From Bacillota bacterium (GTDB lineage Bacteria; Bacillota; UBA4882; UBA8346): a stretch of 11,763 bases of DNA. Within the stretch, counting starts at the first letter, position 1, and each line of letters starts with the position of its first letter. Positions 1 through 6,376 of the stretch are shown here, piece by piece. Under the pieces are notes generated by a model. That model worked only from the letters and a program-made list of their open reading frames with translations, had not been told where the DNA came from and ran no database searches. The position numbers were made by a program, and so were the translations under genes. The stretch lies in NCBI GenBank assembly GCA_028282485.1, contig JANQHU010000038.1, positions 1 through 11,763 on the forward strand. The letters are read 5' to 3'.

Positions 1-1228
1 TGGTTCCCAGACCGCCGGAAGTTACAAAAGAACGGGCATTCTTAAGCTGATAATACTGTGCCGCCCACATTTGATGTTGACCCACTTCCGTACAAACAAT
101 AGCTTCTCCGTTAGTTATTCGGCTAATTTCTTCAATAACCATTTGCGGTTTTAAACCACCGGATTCATAGTTTAAGGGCCAATCCTGACGCCACTGGTCA
201 ATTTTTTGATGCCATTCTTTGTGCTTGGCGGGATTTACTTTTTCCACCAAATTAGATAATACGGTTTTTACATCTCCCACAATGGGGATATGACAAGTAA
301 CATTTTTACTAATCTCCGCCGGATCAATATCGATATGAATTACTTTTGCATCAGAGGCAAAAGTATCCAGCTTTCCGGTGACCCGGTCATCAAAACGAGA
401 ACCCACCGCTATCAATAGATCACATTCACTTACGGCAAAGTTAGCTATGGCCGTGCCGTGCATTCCGAGCATCCCTAATGATAAAGGATGACTGCCCGGA
501 AAGGCTGATAAACCCATCAAAGTCATAGTTACCGGAATGTTCGCTTTTTCGGCTAACTCTTTTACCAATTCGTCTGCTCCGGAAGAGACTGCCCCTCCCC
601 CCACATAGAGGATCGGCGCTTTCGCCCCATTTATAGCTTCGGCGGCATCTTTTACTTGACGGCTATTTCCCACATAATTAGGCTTATAGCCCGGTAGCTT
701 TACTGTTTCCGGATAATCAAACTTGGCTTTGGTAAGAGTTACGTCTTTGGCCAAATCTATTAAGACCGGGCCCGGACGGCCGGTGCTGGCAATATGAAAA
801 GCCTCTTTAATAACTCGTGGCAAATCTTCTAATTTTGTTACTAAATAATTATGTTTAGTTATCGGCATAGTGATCCCGGTAATATCTGCTTCTTGAAAGG
901 AATCTTTGCCTAACATAAAGGTAGGTACCTGCCCGGTAATGGCCACTAAGGGAATCGAATCCATATAAGCATTAGCAAGGCCCGTTACCAAATTGGTAGC
1001 TCCCGGTCCGGAGGTCGCCAAACAGACTCCTACCTTACCAGTACTTCTGGCATAACCATCGGCCGCATGGACTGCTCCTTGTTCGTGGCGCACTAAAATA
1101 TTCTTAATTTTCGAATCGTATAATACATCATAAATAGGAATAACTACTCCACCAGGGTAACCAAAAATAACGTCAACCCCTTCTTTCTCCAAACACTTGA
1201 TTAATATCTCCGCACCTGTAATCTTCAT
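1..1228 (-). CDS. ilvB: Acetolactate synthase large subunit (5' part only)
   Basis: This is the thiamine-diphosphate enzyme that joins two pyruvates to acetolactate (or pyruvate and 2-oxobutyrate to acetohydroxybutyrate), the first common step of valine, leucine and isoleucine synthesis. I translated it by hand: 409 codons are present out of a usual 550-580, and the 3' end lies beyond base 1. The N-terminus reads MKITGAEILIKCLEKEGVD, then FGYPGG, then RHEQGAVHAADGYAR with the conserved catalytic Glu of the pyrimidine-binding domain, then TSGPGATN and GRPGPVLID. The central FAD-type domain holds GSRFDDRVTGKLDTF and IHIDIDPAEI. The last residues seen, TSGGLGT, begin the diphosphate-binding domain, so the GDG metal motif lies outside. 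The ATG has a GGGGAGGT ribosome site 4-5 bases upstream. An ilvN regulatory subunit often follows in this family, but that would be out of view. No T-box leader motif is visible in front of it. Confidence 0.96.
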   Translation of the reverse strand, partial: MKITGAEILIKCLEKEGVDVIFGYPGGVVIPIYDVLYDSKIKNILVRHEQGAVHAADGYARSTGKVGVCLATSGPGATNLVTGLANAYMDSIPLVAITGQVPTFMLGKDSFQEADITGITMPITKHNYLVTKLEDLPRVIKEAFHIASTGRPGPVLIDLAKDVTLTKAKFDYPETVKLPGYKPNYVGNSRQVKDAAEAINGAKAPILYVGGGAVSSGADELVKELAEKANIPVTMTLMGLSAFPGSHPLSLGMLGMHGTAIANFAVSECDLLIAVGSRFDDRVTGKLDTFASDAKVIHIDIDPAEISKNVTCHIPIVGDVKTVLSNLVEKVNPAKHKEWHQKIDQWRQDWPLNYESGGLKPQMVIEEISRITNGEAIVCTEVGQHQMWAAQYYQLKNARSFVTSGGLGT

Positions 1229-1276
1229 AGCAACCTCCCCTTATTAAAAAAATAACGCCTATTCCTTTATATAATT

Positions 1277-1305
1277 ATAATAAGGCATTATTTCAAAAAA
1301 GTCAA
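1277..1305 (-). promoter_or_regulatory. Sigma-A-type promoter of ilvB
   Basis: Read leftwards, a -35 box TTGACT (1300-1305) and a -10 box TATTAT (1277-1282) are separated by exactly 17 bases. Transcription would start near 1270, giving a leader of about 40 bases before the ATG at 1228. That is too short for a T-box or other large riboswitch. Two similar 13-14 base near-palindromes (1251-1263 and 1279-1292) flank the start point and could be operators. Confidence 0.7.
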
Positions 1306-1314
1306 TATAGGATT

Positions 1315-1391
1315 AAAAACCGCAAACGCCCTTGATTACTGGGTTTTTAAAAACTACAATTCTCCAAACCCAGTAATCAAGGGTGTTTGCG
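1315..1391 (-). terminator. 26-bp stem hairpin ending the lipoprotein gene
   Basis: Arms 1321-1346 and 1366-1391 are complementary over 26 bases, with one C/T difference that still gives a G-U pair in the RNA. The loop is 19 bases. Read leftwards the stem is followed by GG and five T (1315-1319), as in a rho-independent terminator. It lies 85 bases past the stop of the leftward lipoprotein gene and just before the ilvB promoter. The stem is much longer than a normal terminator stem, so it may instead be, or derive from, a palindromic repeat. Rightwards there is no T-tract. Confidence 0.65.
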
Positions 1392-1476
1392 CCACTCAAA
1401 ATAATTTATATATACCAAATTTATCTACCTTTGGTAATCGAAACTGAAATTTTTAAATTATACGGATTATAGGTAA

Positions 1477-2163
1477 TTAATCTTTAGCGAGCCTTTCCAC
1501 CTTAATATTATCAAATGCATAATGTCCATTTCCCACCAGAACCCCAATCTTTCCCCCGGTTAAAAGGGCTTTCTCGTCCGTGTATTTTAGCTGCTCTTTA
1601 TGATTAACATAAACTACAATTTGATTAGCCACAGCCTTTACCTTAATCCGACAAGCATTGGTTAAGGTTTCTAAAGCAACTCTTTCTAAACCAACTTCCC
1701 GGCCTTGTATAACTTTTGCTAAGACTAAGGAACATACGCCCCGACGCACGACAACCTTCACCGAGTAACCATTGACTTTGTCAGCAACTTTAATGTGCCG
1801 AAAAAGGAGCCCCCCGAATACCTCCGGTACTTTGGCCTTGTCTAAAGCTTTGGCTAAGACCGATCCGGACTGCCTTGCCAAATCAAGTTCGTACAGAAAA
1901 TCGGTAAAATTAGTATTAGTGGCTAACAGCTGGGCATCGAGGCCTTTAACTAATAACTCTTGGTTGGCAACCACACACTCGGCCACATCACCCACCAACT
2001 CCCAACCATCCGCCTGATTATCACTAAAATCATCTGTAAATTTCTGGGTTTGTAAAGGATCAAACTTTACCTTTTCGGAACAGCCACTAAAAAGCCCTAT
2101 TAATAAACAGCCTACTACTAATAAAATAATTACCCTTTGTCCCAACCGCTTGGTTAACTTCAT
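1477..2163 (-). CDS. Secreted lipoprotein with a laminin-G/jelly-roll-like domain
   Basis: The 228-residue protein starts with a basic N-terminus, a hydrophobic stretch (residues 11-25) and FSGC, a lipobox-like site placing the lipid-modified Cys at residue 28, so it should sit on the outer face of the membrane. The mature part has the layout of concanavalin-like domains (LamG, DUF1080-type): FTDDFSDNQADGWELVGD near residues 42-59, alternating beta strands with GLLFRH in the middle, and the closing GGKIGVLVGNGHYAFDNIKV. Such domains often bind glycans, but no substrate can be read here and no catalytic residues are evident, so the function is unknown. The ATG has a strong AGGAGG site 6 bases upstream. 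It appears to be a single-gene unit: a promoter candidate lies upstream and a long hairpin downstream. Its base composition is similar to ilvB, unlike the AT-rich gene at 2496-3524. Confidence 0.85.
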   Translation of the reverse strand: MKLTKRLGQRVIILLVVGCLLIGLFSGCSEKVKFDPLQTQKFTDDFSDNQADGWELVGDVAECVVANQELLVKGLDAQLLATNTNFTDFLYELDLARQSGSVLAKALDKAKVPEVFGGLLFRHIKVADKVNGYSVKVVVRRGVCSLVLAKVIQGREVGLERVALETLTNACRIKVKAVANQIVVYVNHKEQLKYTDEKALLTGGKIGVLVGNGHYAFDNIKVERLAKD

Positions 2164-2209
2164 TAACCTTCCTCCTAATGCCTTCCTTGAAATTTGATTA
2201 AAACCTTAT

Positions 2210-2239
2210 ACTATATATCATAGAGGATTTCTATTACAA
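2210..2239 (-). promoter_or_regulatory. Candidate promoter of the lipoprotein gene
   Basis: Leftwards, TTGTAA (2234-2239) and TATAGT (2210-2215) are 18 bases apart, giving a leader of about 40 bases before the ATG at 2163. Each box has mismatches to the sigma-A consensus and the surroundings are AT-rich, so chance similarity is possible. Confidence 0.4.
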
Positions 2240-2353
2240 TTAAAAGGTCATTTTCCTTAACATTTTGTTAAAATGGAGAAGAAAGCAAAGAAGGTAATTT
2301 TAAATCTCAAGAAATTAGTTTGACTAAGCTTAGAAAATTAGGATATGATAAAA

Positions 2354-2383
2354 GTAGGATGTATGCATCAACATACATCCTAC
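2354..2383 (-). terminator. Perfect 12-bp hairpin, terminator-like or a transposon-end remnant
   Basis: GTAGGATGTATG (2354-2365) pairs perfectly with CATACATCCTAC (2372-2383) across a 6-base loop. Leftwards it is followed by TTTTATC, which fits a rho-independent terminator behind the orphan gene, although a nearer hairpin already lies at 2421-2453. The GC-richer segment before it (2384-2410) with a small GGAG/CTCC stem recalls the folded ends of IS200/IS605-type elements. No tnpA or tnpB sequence is present, so that reading is only a guess. Confidence 0.5.
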
Positions 2384-2420
2384 CGGGAGCATTGCCTCCG
2401 CAGGTTTAGCCTATTGATTT

Positions 2421-2453
2421 AAAAATAGATAAAGTGATTCTCTATCTATTTTT
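2421..2453 (-). terminator. Terminator of the AT-rich orphan gene
   Basis: An 11-bp stem (2421-2431 with 2443-2453) has an 11-base loop and runs of five T on both strands, so it could stop transcription either way. It lies 43 bases past the stop at 2496, the position expected for the orphan gene's terminator. Confidence 0.55.
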
Positions 2454-2495
2454 CTGTTTAAATTAAGATCACAATTATAAATAACTGGCTTTAAC

Positions 2496-3524
2496 TTAAT
2501 TTTTATGTATAACTATTTTAGGATTGATGCTAGTCTCTAATACTTTTTTTAGTGAATTTTTTTCGAAACGATATACTCTTATGATGACTTTATTCCCACA
2601 ATAAAAAGCTTTTAAAAGAGATAAATAACCTAAATTATCTCTAAAAAAGGTAAATCCCCTACAATAATACTCATCTTCATCAATATTACCAATAGTTACT
2701 TTGCCGCGATTCCTCAAATCCCAATGTAGGGGAGAACTTGCAGGCCGAAAAAACAAACCCGCATAAAACTCAAGTTTCCGGTTATATTTTTCATCAATTA
2801 CTTCCAAATGATATTCATTTTCAGTTAACTTTTTTGTAATCTGCGCCACTTCAGAAATTGGTTCGGAAAAATCCACTAATTTTTTCAAATCTTTTCGAGA
2901 AGGTATTTTTTTGAATTTTGAATGCAATATTGAAGTTAAGTCATATTGATAATCTAATTGATACTGTTTTTGAACAATTGGTTTTAATCCTTTAAATCGG
3001 TAAAAATTTACATATTTTGGATTTTTGGTTTCCATATCCTGTGTTACTCCAATAAAATAAATTCTACCTTGATAAAGGTACGGAATAGCGTAGGAATCGA
3101 GGTATCCTACTTCTTTAAATACTTTGTTTTGCTTTTTAAATATTAAAGTGGAATCAAAGTTTCCCGAACCTTCACGTTGAATCAACCATAACTCATCAAC
3201 CTGATCGCCATCTATATCAATAAAAATTGCCGCCAAATTAGCATCACTTGAATAAAAATCTTTTAAAATTACTTGTTTATTTTCTAAATAATAATTAATA
3301 TTTTGATATCGTTCTCTTTGGGAGTCCATTTTTTGATACAATTCGCCTTTTCTAATAATGGTTTCTATATAATTAAACCACCTTTGCTCATTAATCAACT
3401 CCTTTTGATTAGACTTTGGAATATCTCCTCTCACCCCAATAATTAAAAAATTAAAGAGAAGGACAATAATAATTTTTTTTAGCAATTTTTTGTCATATAT
3501 TTTCTGCCGCTCATGTTTATTCAT
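2496..3524 (-). CDS. Uncharacterised AT-rich membrane-anchored or secreted protein
   Basis: I do not recognise a family for this 342-residue protein. It has a lysine-rich start, one hydrophobic segment (about residues 17-31, KIIIVLLFNFLIIGV) without a lipobox, and a polar remainder, so it is probably exported or anchored. Residues 103-112, DIDGDQVDEL, match the Asp-rich calcium-binding loop of FG-GAP/VCBS-type beta-propeller repeats, and a weaker acidic stretch, NIDEDEY, follows at 280-286. Cys288 and Cys309 could form a disulphide outside the cell. The ATG is well supported by GGAGG 7 bases upstream. The gene is strikingly AT-rich: three 60-base rows that I counted (2581, 2941, 3181) contain 14, 15 and 21 G+C. 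Codons are mostly A/T-ending. It lies just downstream of tRNA-Leu with no clear promoter of its own, so it may be read through from the tRNA or be a transferred gene. Confidence 0.8.
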   Translation of the reverse strand: MNKHERQKIYDKKLLKKIIIVLLFNFLIIGVRGDIPKSNQKELINEQRWFNYIETIIRKGELYQKMDSQRERYQNINYYLENKQVILKDFYSSDANLAAIFIDIDGDQVDELWLIQREGSGNFDSTLIFKKQNKVFKEVGYLDSYAIPYLYQGRIYFIGVTQDMETKNPKYVNFYRFKGLKPIVQKQYQLDYQYDLTSILHSKFKKIPSRKDLKKLVDFSEPISEVAQITKKLTENEYHLEVIDEKYNRKLEFYAGLFFRPASSPLHWDLRNRGKVTIGNIDEDEYYCRGFTFFRDNLGYLSLLKAFYCGNKVIIRVYRFEKNSLKKVLETSINPKIVIHKN

Positions 3525-3542
3525 ACTCTTTCCTCCAAAAAC

Positions 3543-3570
3543 AAAAAAAACAAATTTAAAAAATTTGTTT
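3543..3570 (-). terminator. AT-rich hairpin with T-tract downstream of tRNA-Leu
   Basis: Leftwards, AAACAAATTT and AAATTTGTTT (3561-3570 and 3548-3557) form a 10-bp stem with a 3-base loop, followed by a long T-run (3543-3547 and on). The shape is that of a rho-independent terminator for the tRNA, but the stem has only two G-C pairs and would be weak. Some read-through into the orphan gene 20-odd bases further on is therefore plausible. Confidence 0.5.
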
Positions 3571-3577
3571 ACAAAAA

Positions 3578-3601
3578 ATCATCTACTATCATCTATCATC
3601 T
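3578..3601. repeat. Three copies of a 7-base repeat in the tRNA trailer
   Basis: ATCATCT occurs at 3578-3584, 3588-3594 and 3595-3601, the last two directly adjacent and the first separated by ACT. In the leftward transcript it reads AGATGAT three times, between the tRNA 3' end and the AT hairpin. No function is known to me. It may be simple slippage. Confidence 0.6.
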
Positions 3602-3612
3602 TAAAAAAATCC

Positions 3613-3699
3613 TGGTGCCGAAGGCGGGATTTGAACCCGCACGGGAGTACTCCCACTGCGCCCTGAACGCAGCGCGTCTGCCAGTTCCACCACTTCGGC
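3613..3699 (-). tRNA. tRNA-Leu (anticodon CAG)
   Basis: The 87-base leftward gene folds as a complete class II tRNA. The acceptor stem pairs GCCGAAG with CTTCGGC, followed by discriminator A and an encoded CCA (3613-3615). The D-arm region begins TGGTGGAACTGGCAGACG. The anticodon stem CTGCG/CGCAG encloses TTCAGGG with anticodon CAG, reading leucine codon CUG. The long variable arm GGGAGTACTCCC and the T-arm GCGGGTTCAAATCCCGC are typical of tRNA-Leu. An apparent rightward reading frame across it (3513-3713) is an artefact. Confidence 0.97.
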
Positions 3700-3712
3700 C
3701 TGTGCAAAAATA

Positions 3713-3741
3713 ATTATAAATGATTTTGCCCCGAAAGTAAA
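3713..3741 (-). promoter_or_regulatory. Promoter of tRNA-Leu
   Basis: Leftwards, TTTACT (3736-3741) and a perfect -10 TATAAT (3713-3718) are 17 bases apart. Transcription would begin near 3706, only about seven bases before the mature tRNA 5' end at 3699. Confidence 0.65.
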
Positions 3742-3884
3742 GTGGTATTTTGATGATTTAGTTTGTAAGAAGGAAAAATTCCATTTATCGGGAATAATAC
3801 CTAAATAATAATTAGCTCAAATAAACCATAAAATATTATTGCTATTAATGCTTATCTTATAATCATCTTAGGAGGTCTTTTGCA

Positions 3885-5081
3885 ATGTCGATTTCGTCTC
3901 AAGTTCAGGAATCTTTAAACAAATCTTCCTGGATTCGCAAAATGTTTGAAGAAGGAGCCCGTCTGCAAGAAAAATACGGAGCTGATCAAGTCTTTGATTT
4001 CACTTTAGGCAATCCGGATTTAGAACCCCCCGAAGAATTTCACCAGGAATTAGTTAACTTAGCCACCAATCCACTTCCTGGAATGCATAAATACATGAAT
4101 AACGCTGGTTTTCCGGAAACCCGCCGCGCCATTGCTACCCATCTTAGCCAAGTTTCCGGGCTCACCCTTCACGAAAAACAAATAGTTATGACCACAGGAG
4201 CCGGCGGAGGCTTAAACGTGATCATGAAAACTATTTTAAATCCGGGAGATGAGGTGTTGGTAAGTACCCCTTATTTTGCCGAGTACGGTTTTTATGTGAC
4301 TAACTTTCAAGGAAAACTGGTTCCGGTAAATTCCAAAACCGACTTTCAGTTGGACTTAGTAGCATGGGACGAAGCCATTACTAGTAAGACTAAAGCCATT
4401 TTACTTAATTCACCCAACAATCCCACCGGAGTAATCTATTCAGAAAGTAGTTTACAACAATTAAAGAACTTAATTAAGGTCAAAGAAGCCGCCTACGGCA
4501 CTACTATATATTTAATTTCCGACGAACCATACTCCAACTTAGTCTATGACGGAATTCATCTCCCTGCGGTACTGAAGATCTTCCCTCATAGCCTTTTAGT
4601 TACTTCCCATAGTAAAGACCTATCTCTACCCGGAGAACGCATCGGTTATATCGCGATTAACCCCCAGCTGCCTGATCATGAACTCTTATTTAACGGTTTA
4701 GTCTTTGCAAATCGGGTGTTGGGATTTGTTAACGCCCCGGCTTTAATGCAAAGATTGGTCTCCAAACTCCAAGGCAAAAAACACGGCGTGGCGGTTTACC
4801 AAGAGCGACGGGATCTATTATATAATAATCTAGTAGCCCTTGGCTTTAAAGTAACCAAACCCCAAGGAGCTTTTTATCTCTTCCCACAAAGCCCTCTGGC
4901 TGATGATATTGTTTTTGTCAAGGCTGCTGCCAAGCAGCGCATTCTTTTAGTTCCCGGAAGTGGTTTTGGGGCGCCGGGGTATTTTCGGATTGCCTACTGT
5001 GTTTCTCGTGAAACTATTTTAAATTCCCTACCATTTTTCACCAAAATAGCCGAAGAGTTTCAGTTAAACGGAAGCTGCTAA
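3885..5081 (+). CDS. PLP-dependent aminotransferase, class I/II (AspC-like)
   Basis: This 398-residue fold-type I aminotransferase transfers an amino group between an amino acid and a 2-oxo acid through pyridoxal phosphate. Visible signatures are FDFTLGNPDLEPP (37-49), the glycine loop TTGAGGGLN (103-111) that holds the cofactor phosphate, NNPTG (178-182), SDEPYSNLVY (212-221) with Asp213 facing the pyridine nitrogen, SHSKDLSLPGERIGY (241-255) with Lys244 as the Schiff-base lysine, and FRIAYC (367-372) with Arg368 expected to bind the substrate carboxylate. Length is normal for the family. The substrate cannot be fixed from sequence: aspartate, aromatic or branched-chain amino acids are all possible, so I give no symbol. 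The ATG has AGGAGGT 8 bases upstream. A TATAAT at 3858-3863 lies so close to that site that another promoter upstream is likely. Its last 18 bases overlap the end of convergent murI. Confidence 0.93.
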   Translation: MSISSQVQESLNKSSWIRKMFEEGARLQEKYGADQVFDFTLGNPDLEPPEEFHQELVNLATNPLPGMHKYMNNAGFPETRRAIATHLSQVSGLTLHEKQIVMTTGAGGGLNVIMKTILNPGDEVLVSTPYFAEYGFYVTNFQGKLVPVNSKTDFQLDLVAWDEAITSKTKAILLNSPNNPTGVIYSESSLQQLKNLIKVKEAAYGTTIYLISDEPYSNLVYDGIHLPAVLKIFPHSLLVTSHSKDLSLPGERIGYIAINPQLPDHELLFNGLVFANRVLGFVNAPALMQRLVSKLQGKKHGVAVYQERRDLLYNNLVALGFKVTKPQGAFYLFPQSPLADDIVFVKAAAKQRILLVPGSGFGAPGYFRIAYCVSRETILNSLPFFTKIAEEFQLNGSC

Positions 5082-5861
5082 AACTTCAATGTTAGGAGAA
5101 GCGAGGAGTTTGCGGATTACTGGGGTTACTGTAGAAATGGGACCGGTAGTATAAAAAAGGTTCTGGCCGTTAGGCTGATCGCCGCGCAGTTTTTTTTCTT
5201 CTAATACTCGGGCGGTTTGTTTGGCTACGGCTTTACCCGTATCCAAAAGTAAGACCTCCGGGCCACAAATTTTTTTTATGGCCGGGCTTAAAAAGGGATA
5301 ATGGGTACACCCTAGAACTAGCGTGTCGATTGCTTTGGCCAGTAGGGGCTCAAGATACTGCCGGAGTAAATTTTCGGTTTGATAACCATCAATCGCTCCG
5401 GCTTCAACTAATTCTACCAATCCCGGGGCTGCTTGGGTGAAAACAGTTACCCCGGTACCGTACTTTTTGATTAAGGTGGAAAACCGCTCGCCCTTTAAAG
5501 TTAAATTAGTAGCTAATACTCCTATTTTACCATTTCGAGTCAAATTATGCGCCGGCTTTAAAGCTGGTTCTACTCCGATCACCGGTATATCGGCAAAAAG
5601 GGTTCGCACCTGATCCAGCCCAGCCACACAAGCCGAATTACAGGCCACAATAATTATTTTAACCCCCAGTTCGCTCAAGAACTGAGTCACCTCCAAAGTG
5701 CGTTCCCGAATTTGAGCTACCGGTTTAATCCCGTAAGGACAATGAGCCGAATCCGCTAAATAAATAAATTTTTCTTCGGGCAATAAGTTACTAATCTCTC
5801 TTAAAATGGATAGCCCACCTACCCCTGAATCAAAAATGCCAATGGGAGCTGTTTGGCTCAC
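5064..5861 (-). CDS. murI: Glutamate racemase
   Basis: This cytoplasmic, cofactor-independent enzyme interconverts L- and D-glutamate, supplying D-Glu for the peptidoglycan stem peptide. The 265-residue length is standard. The diagnostic motifs are present: GIFDSGVGGLS (8-18) with the Asp-Ser pair, LADSAHCPYG (35-44), the first catalytic cysteine in VACNSA (Cys74), and the second in LGCTHYPFL (Cys185) with the adjacent His. ACNSA replaces the usual ACNTA, a conservative Thr-to-Ser change, and DSAH replaces the common DTAR. The start is GTG, chosen because GAGGTG lies 8 bases upstream. It is the last gene of a leftward cluster, 43 bases after the receiver-domain gene, and ends inside the convergent aminotransferase gene with no terminator between them. 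Confidence 0.97.
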   Translation of the reverse strand: MSQTAPIGIFDSGVGGLSILREISNLLPEEKFIYLADSAHCPYGIKPVAQIRERTLEVTQFLSELGVKIIIVACNSACVAGLDQVRTLFADIPVIGVEPALKPAHNLTRNGKIGVLATNLTLKGERFSTLIKKYGTGVTVFTQAAPGLVELVEAGAIDGYQTENLLRQYLEPLLAKAIDTLVLGCTHYPFLSPAIKKICGPEVLLLDTGKAVAKQTARVLEEKKLRGDQPNGQNLFYTTGPISTVTPVIRKLLASPNIEVLAASV

Positions 5862-5904
5862 AAAATATCACCTCGTAACGAAATCCCTTGCTAGTTAATA
5901 ATAT

Positions 5905-6291
5905 TTATAGGCTATTACTTTTCACCATATTCGGATTCAACAGGCTACTCCGCACTGTCTCCAAAACCTTATTTTGATCAAAAGGTTTTAAAAGAAAATG
6001 CCTGGCCCCTTTTTGATAAGCTTCAACTACCTTTTCTTTTTGCCCGGCATTACTGGAAACAATAATTCGCGCCTTGGGATCAATAGATAATAAATCCCCA
6101 ATCAACTCTAGGCCTTGGGTATGAGGGGAACTAACATCCACGATGACTATATTGGGCCGTTCTTTATGATGAACTATTAAGGCCTGCTTCCGGTTTTCCG
6201 CCTCAATAGTTCCGCTAAAAAAACCATTTTCTAAAATTTTTCGCAACATGGCCCGAAACATCGCTAAGCTATCAACAATTAGCACTTTCAT
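5905..6291 (-). CDS. Stand-alone CheY-like receiver protein with atypical acidic pocket
   Basis: The 128-residue protein is a single response-regulator receiver domain with no output domain. It starts MKVLIVDSLAMFRAMLRKIL, resembling chemotaxis CheY proteins. Asp52 in IVIVDVSSP is the expected phosphorylation site, Ser79/Ser80 in IIVSSNAG fill the switch Thr/Ser position, and Lys102 in LLKPF is the conserved lysine. One pocket acid is missing: the usual VDD reads VDS (Asp7, Ser8), so a magnesium ligand is lost, and phosphorylation may be altered or absent. DxxMP is also changed to DVSSP. It lies between rmuC and murI on the same strand (gaps of 85 and 43 bases), with GAGGG just upstream of its ATG. 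No histidine kinase is in view, so its partner and role are unknown. Confidence 0.88.
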   Translation of the reverse strand: MKVLIVDSLAMFRAMLRKILENGFFSGTIEAENRKQALIVHHKERPNIVIVDVSSPHTQGLELIGDLLSIDPKARIIVSSNAGQKEKVVEAYQKGARHFLLKPFDQNKVLETVRSSLLNPNMVKSNSL

Positions 6292-6331
6292 AACCAGCCC
6301 TCATTTCATAAAAAATAATTCTGTTATCTCT

Positions 6332-6365
6332 AATTCTACCATCGGCAAAAATAGTAGAATTTTTT
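6332..6365 (+). terminator. Hairpin with T-run between rmuC and the receiver gene
   Basis: AATTCTAC (6332-6339) pairs with GTAGAATT (6354-6361) around a 14-base loop, followed rightwards by a T-run to 6365. The T-tract is on the strand opposite to the flanking leftward genes, so it would stop antisense rather than gene transcripts. In the leftward mRNA it is only a stem-loop lying between rmuC and the receiver gene. Confidence 0.35.
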
Positions 6366-6376
6366 AGAGCAACCGA

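Larger units (their letters stand above)
2164..2495. other. 332-bp non-coding gap between the lipoprotein and orphan genes
   Basis: I find no open frame with a ribosome site here. The left end holds the lipoprotein promoter and ribosome site. A dyad TTAAC-N5-GTTAA lies at 2257-2271, and two hairpins lie at 2354-2383 and 2421-2453. A short GC-richer segment (2384-2410) contains a weak GGAG/CTCC stem. The remainder is AT-rich with no recognised feature. Confidence 0.6.

Noticed and set aside
1229..1476. T-box or other amino-acid riboswitch before ilvB
   Set aside because: The conserved GGTGG-ACC-type T-box segment is absent and the predicted leader is only about 40 bases.
1772..2017. Rightward 81-residue frame
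   Set aside because: It lies wholly inside the lipoprotein gene on the opposite strand, has no domain sense and no ribosome site.
2257..2273. PhoP-like pair TTAACA-N5-TTAAAA
   Set aside because: It is an AT-rich match in the wrong setting for the leftward lipoprotein promoter. Chance is more likely.
3513..3713. Rightward 66-residue reading frame ending in PAGFEPAREYSHCALNAARLP-like sequence
   Set aside because: It is the antisense translation of tRNA-Leu and its trailer, a classic false protein.
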